A DNA stretch of 64,000 nucleotides, from contig NZ_LAKD02000029.1 of assembly GCF_000968685.2 (NCBI RefSeq), positions 62,001 through 126,000 of the forward strand, written 5' to 3'. Below the pieces are notes generated by a model, which saw only the letters and a list, made by a program, of their open reading frames with translations, had not been told where the DNA came from and searched no databases. The translations under genes and the position numbers were made by a program. Shown here in pieces: positions 60,645 to 64,000 of this stretch (position 1 is its first letter; the number at the start of each line of letters is the position of its first letter). Source of the DNA: Streptomyces antioxidans. GTDB taxonomy: Bacteria > Actinomycetota > Actinomycetes > Streptomycetales > Streptomycetaceae.

Positions 60645-63248
60645 GTGCGTTTCCGTTCATCTTTCGCCAGATCCGTGGTCGCGACCGTGGCCTTGGCGCT
60701 TGGTGCGCTCGGTCTGCTGACCGCGCCCGGTCCGGCCGCGGCCGACACCCCCTCCGACGACCCCCCGGTCGTCCATGGCCTCCGCGGCGACTACTACCTC
60801 CAGTCCGCCCCGGGGGCCTTCGACTTCCACGAGCTGAAGGCCACCAGCCTCGACCCCGCACTCGACTTCGCCAATCTGGATCCGCGGCTGCAGGCCACCA
60901 CCGGACGGTCCGACGACGTCAGCGTCCGCTGGACCGGCCAGATCACACCGGAGCGCTCCGGCGCCCACACCTTCTCGATCACCGCCGACAACGGCTTCCG
61001 GCTGTGGATCGACGGCGAACCGGTCATCGACCACTGGGTGGACGACTGGGATCAGGAGCAGACCTCCCAGCCCGTCGAGCTCACCGCGGGCAAGGCGTAT
61101 GACATCAAGGTCGAGTACTTCGAGCACTACGGCGGCTCCAACTTCCATCTGTCCTGGACCCCGCCGGGCGCGGCCAAGGCGCCCGTGCCCGCGTCCGCCT
61201 TCCGGCTGCCCGCCGACTTCGACTACGACGGCCCGGTGGCCAGCGCCGTCCAGCCCGACGGCCGGACGCTGCTGCTGGACTTCGCCCGGCCCCTGACCGC
61301 TCCCCCGGCCGATCTGGTGTCGCACCTGTCCGCCGTCATCGGCGGCGCGGAGTGGCCGCTCGGGCGCGTCCGGCTGGACGCGGCCGATCCGTCCCGGCTG
61401 CTGCTCTCCCTGAAGGAGCCGGTGGTGGGCCGCGGCGGCGAGGCCGTGGTGCGCTACGACGGCGAGGGCGGTCTCGAGGACGGCGACGGCGCCATCGACC
61501 CGTATGTCTCCTTCGGCGGTAACGAGTCGACGTACCAGCTGAGCACGCCCTGGGCCAAGGACGTCGGCCCGGACAACGCCCACCCCGAGTACCCGCGCCC
61601 CCAGCTGACCCGTGGTCAGTGGCGCAACCTCAACGGCAGCTGGGAGTTCGCCGCCGCCAAGAAGGGCCAGAAGCCCCCGGTCGGGCAGCGGCTCAAGGAG
61701 CGGATCCTGGTGCCGTACCCGGTGGAGTCCGAGCTCTCCGGGGTGGAGCGCCACGAGGACCGCATGTGGTACCGGCGGACCTTCACCGTCCCGGACGGCT
61801 GGAAGGTCGGCGACGGCAAGCGGTTGCGGCTGAACTTCGACGCCGTCGACTGGCAGGCCGAGGTGTATGTGAACGGCACCCGGGTGGCCGGCCACCGCGG
61901 CGGCTACGACCGGTTCAGCGCCGATGTCACCGACGCCCTGCGGCCCGGCCGCACCCAGGAGCTGATCGTCGGCGTCTACGACCCGACGGACGCGGCCGAC
62001 GGCGAGAACCCGCCGATGGGCAAGCAGCGCCTCGACCCCAGCGGCATCTTCTACACCCCCTCCTCCGGGATCTGGCAGACCGTCTGGATGGAGCCGGTCG
62101 CCAGCGACCACGTGGACACCCTCAAGCTCACCCCGGACGTTCCGGGCAAGGCCCTCACCGCCGAGGTCCGCGGGGTCCGGGACGGGGTCCCGGTCACCGC
62201 GACCGCCTACGACGGGCGGCGCGCGGTCGGCACCGCCACCGGGCGCACCGGAAAGCCGCTGACCGTCCCCGTGCCCTCCCCGCATCTGTGGTCCCCCGAC
62301 GATCCGCATCTGTACCGGCTGAAGGTGAGGGTCGGGCGGGGCGCCTCGGCGGACCGGGTGGAGAGCTACTTCGGCATGCGGAGCATCGCCGTCAAGGAGG
62401 TGGACGGCAAGCGGCGCACCGTGCTCAACGGAAAGCCGGTCTTCTCCATGGCCACCCTCGACCAGGGGTTCTGGCCCGACGGCCTGCACACCGCGCCGAC
62501 CGACGAGGCCCTTGCGTACGACCTGAAGATGCACAAGAGCATGGGCTTCAACTCGGTGCGCAAACACATCAAGGTCGAGCCCGACCGCTGGTACTACTGG
62601 GCGGACCGGCTGGGCCTGATGGTGTGGCAGGACATGCCCGCGATGAACACGGTCACCCCGTCCGAGAAGGCGCAGGCGCAGTACGAGCACGAGCTGAAGC
62701 GGATGATCGACCAGCACATCAGCAGTCCGTCGATCACCACCTGGGTGACCTTCAACGAGGGCTGGGGCCAGTACGGCGGCCCGAAGGTGCCCGAGCTCGC
62801 GAAGGGCTGGGACCCCACCCGGCTCATCAACGGCGCCAGCGGCTGGAACGACACCGGCAACGGCGACCTCGCCGATATCCACGCCTATCCAGGGCCGGGC
62901 GATCCGCGCCCGGACGCCTCACGGGCGGGGGTCACCGGCGAGTACGGCGGCCTCGGCCTGGCCGTCCCGGGGCATGCCTGGCCCGTGCAGCACACCTATG
63001 TCGGCGTGGACAAGGACCAGTACACCGATGAGTATCTGAAGCTGCTGGACAAGGTGCGCGGGCTGGTCGCGTGCAACGGCAGCAGCGGGGCCGTCTACAC
63101 CCAGATCACGGATGTGGAGGGCGAGCTCAACGGGCTGCTCACCTATGACCGCAAGGAGATCAAGCCCGATGTGAAGCGGCTGCGCCAGGCCCATCAGGCG
63201 CTGATCCGCGACGCGGCGGACCCGGCATCCATGGAGTGCACCGGCTAG
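60645..63248 (+). CDS. Secreted PA14-GH2 family glycosidase (beta-galactosidase/beta-mannosidase type)
   Basis: 867 residues from a GTG at 60645, 4 nt behind AAGGAGG. Signal peptide: SVVATVALALGALGLLTAPGPAAA. A PA14 domain (about residues 40-180; LRGDYYLQSAPGAFDFHEL, FSITADNGFRLWIDGEPVIDHW, YDIKVEYFEHYGGSNFHLSW) precedes the GH2 core: sugar-binding domain WRNLNGSWEFAAAKKG, MWYRRTFTVPDGW and VYVNGTRVAGHRGGYDRFS, then the TIM barrel. The acid/base is the Glu of TFNEGWGQYG (about 704) and the nucleophile is probably the Glu of VTGEYGGLG (about 766). PA14 binds carbohydrate. Exact substrate is unknown. Palindromes upstream suggest LacI-type control. Confidence 0.94.
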   Translation: MRFRSSFARSVVATVALALGALGLLTAPGPAAADTPSDDPPVVHGLRGDYYLQSAPGAFDFHELKATSLDPALDFANLDPRLQATTGRSDDVSVRWTGQITPERSGAHTFSITADNGFRLWIDGEPVIDHWVDDWDQEQTSQPVELTAGKAYDIKVEYFEHYGGSNFHLSWTPPGAAKAPVPASAFRLPADFDYDGPVASAVQPDGRTLLLDFARPLTAPPADLVSHLSAVIGGAEWPLGRVRLDAADPSRLLLSLKEPVVGRGGEAVVRYDGEGGLEDGDGAIDPYVSFGGNESTYQLSTPWAKDVGPDNAHPEYPRPQLTRGQWRNLNGSWEFAAAKKGQKPPVGQRLKERILVPYPVESELSGVERHEDRMWYRRTFTVPDGWKVGDGKRLRLNFDAVDWQAEVYVNGTRVAGHRGGYDRFSADVTDALRPGRTQELIVGVYDPTDAADGENPPMGKQRLDPSGIFYTPSSGIWQTVWMEPVASDHVDTLKLTPDVPGKALTAEVRGVRDGVPVTATAYDGRRAVGTATGRTGKPLTVPVPSPHLWSPDDPHLYRLKVRVGRGASADRVESYFGMRSIAVKEVDGKRRTVLNGKPVFSMATLDQGFWPDGLHTAPTDEALAYDLKMHKSMGFNSVRKHIKVEPDRWYYWADRLGLMVWQDMPAMNTVTPSEKAQAQYEHELKRMIDQHISSPSITTWVTFNEGWGQYGGPKVPELAKGWDPTRLINGASGWNDTGNGDLADIHAYPGPGDPRPDASRAGVTGEYGGLGLAVPGHAWPVQHTYVGVDKDQYTDEYLKLLDKVRGLVACNGSSGAVYTQITDVEGELNGLLTYDRKEIKPDVKRLRQAHQALIRDAADPASMECTG

Positions 63249-63270
63249 CCGCACGGCTCGGCCCATGCTG

Positions 63271-63309
63271 ATGACCCGCTCCGGGGGCGCGCCCCCCGGG
63301 GCGGGTCAT
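63271..63309. terminator. Strong bidirectional terminator between GH2 and TetR genes
   Basis: ATGACCCGCTCCGGGGG pairs with CCCCCGGGGCGGGTCAT (17 bp, one G-T) around a 5-nt loop. The right arm contains the TetR gene stop codon (63306-63308). Confidence 0.9.
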
Positions 63310-63971
63310 TGCGCCGCCAGCGCCTCGACGGCGGCCACCGTACGGTCCACCACCACGTCGTACAGCCTGCTCTGGGCCCGCGGCAGCCGCGCCAGCAGCG
63401 GGGCCACCGCCTCCCGCTCGTCCTGGGGGTACCGGGCCAGCGCCTCGGCCAGGGCATCCAGCTTGTGGGCGGAGACCGGGCCCCGGTGGGTCTCGTAGAC
63501 CGCGTGGCCGATGACGGTGGAGCCGATGAGGGCCAGGGCCAGCGCGAGATCGTCCTCGGTCAGCTTCAGGGGGCGCAGCATCCGGGCGAGCGTGACCATG
63601 GAGGAGATCCGGGCGGGCTGCTGGGTGGCGGCCATATAGGGGAGCAGCTGGCGGTACGGCAGCAGATACTCGCGGCTGCCGTGCATCCAGGCGCGCAGCC
63701 GCTCCTGCCAGGTGTCCCCCGGCGGGTCCTTATGCTGGCCCTCGGCCAGGACGCGGTCGGCGACGGCCTGCAGGAGGTCATCGCGATCGGGGAAGTAGCG
63801 GTAGAGCGCCATGGGGGCGGAGCCGACCGCCTCGGCGACCCTCTTGACGGTCAGCGCGGTCTCCGGCTCGCGGACCGCGAGCTCCGCGGCGCTGCGGACG
63901 ATCTGCTCACGCGACAGACGGGGTGGGCGCCCGCGTCCCCTGCGGACGGTCCCCTCCGCGGTGCCGGCCAT
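63306..63971 (-). CDS. TetR-family transcriptional regulator
   Basis: 221 residues from the ATG at 63971. DNA-binding part: RGRPPRLSREQIVRSAAELAV, ALTVKRVAEAVGSAPMALYRYFPDRDDLLQAVADRVL (TetR helix-turn-helix with the typical ALYRYF). The C-terminal ligand-binding domain resembles TetR_C types of actinobacteria (VIGHAVYETHRGPVS). Its partners lie beyond the right edge; the window ends 29 bp upstream of its start. Confidence 0.93.
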   Translation of the reverse strand: MAGTAEGTVRRGRGRPPRLSREQIVRSAAELAVREPETALTVKRVAEAVGSAPMALYRYFPDRDDLLQAVADRVLAEGQHKDPPGDTWQERLRAWMHGSREYLLPYRQLLPYMAATQQPARISSMVTLARMLRPLKLTEDDLALALALIGSTVIGHAVYETHRGPVSAHKLDALAEALARYPQDEREAVAPLLARLPRAQSRLYDVVVDRTVAAVEALAAQ

Positions 63972-64000
63972 CCGGTGTCCTTTCGCTCGCCCCCGTCGTG

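Noticed and set aside
1..64000. tRNA, rRNA, insertion sequences, attachment sites or replication origin
   Set aside because: Looked for and none could be supported by sequence.

Overview
The window is high-GC actinobacterial DNA, almost certainly from a Streptomyces chromosome. The evidence is strong third-position GC bias, GTG starts and ATGA/GTGA overlaps, plus families typical of the genus: a two-domain laccase, snapalysin, a streptogrisin-type protease, an ECF41 sigma factor, a perfect CebR box, ABC sugar importers without their own ATPase, and an Fxs/VMAP-type conflict locus. No rRNA, tRNA, CRISPR array, insertion sequence or origin was seen. About 51 protein genes and one clear pseudogene are supported.

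Layout. 1-13.2 kb: end of a GH92 mannosidase, a zinc alcohol dehydrogenase, an organic-acid module (CitMHS transporter, divergent LysR regulator, CoA-transferase, CitE-like lyase), a RibD-type reductase, the remnant of a two-component system run into by a glycosyltransferase, an ECF41 sigma factor with a recognisable autoregulatory promoter, and a CebR-controlled GH9 cellulase. 13.2-15.1 kb: glutathione peroxidase, a DUF3761 protein and a small membrane protein.

15.2-26 kb is the most unusual block. A nucleosidase/phosphorylase fused to an effector-associated domain is followed by a VMAP-like protein, a MoxR AAA ATPase and a 1454-residue vWA-like/NB-ARC/TPR protein (FxsT family), the last three with overlapping start and stop codons. 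Facing them is a two-gene operon for a 57-residue FxsA-like RiPP precursor and a stand-alone HExxH-type peptide hydroxylase. The precursor has no aromatic residue in its core and no radical SAM gene lies nearby, so this looks like a departure from the known FxSxx-COOH cyclophane systems.

26-30 kb: a DUF4232 lipoprotein, a LysM protein, a DUF1876/phosphoribosyltransferase pair and a DUF72 protein with a tiny coupled upstream ORF. 29.6-43.9 kb is carbohydrate import: an ABC importer with a PfkB kinase facing a DeoR/GH4 pair, then a DeoR regulator with a polyol ABC importer and dehydrogenase, an FAD oxidoreductase, and a third DeoR regulator beside a perfect inverted repeat. 44-46.6 kb: snapalysin and RecQ.

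46.7-52.7 kb encodes a secreted redox set: a cupredoxin/Ig-like/DUF1080 protein, a ThuA-quinoprotein sugar dehydrogenase fusion and a two-domain laccase, together suggesting extracellular oxidation of sugars through 3-keto intermediates. 52.8-64 kb holds a streptogrisin-like protease with a LacI-type operator, a GntR/MatC-type dicarboxylate pair, a GH65 enzyme, a lamin-tail protein, an SDR, a PA14-GH2 glycosidase and a TetR regulator. Overall the segment is an accessory, carbohydrate-scavenging region with one biological-conflict island.
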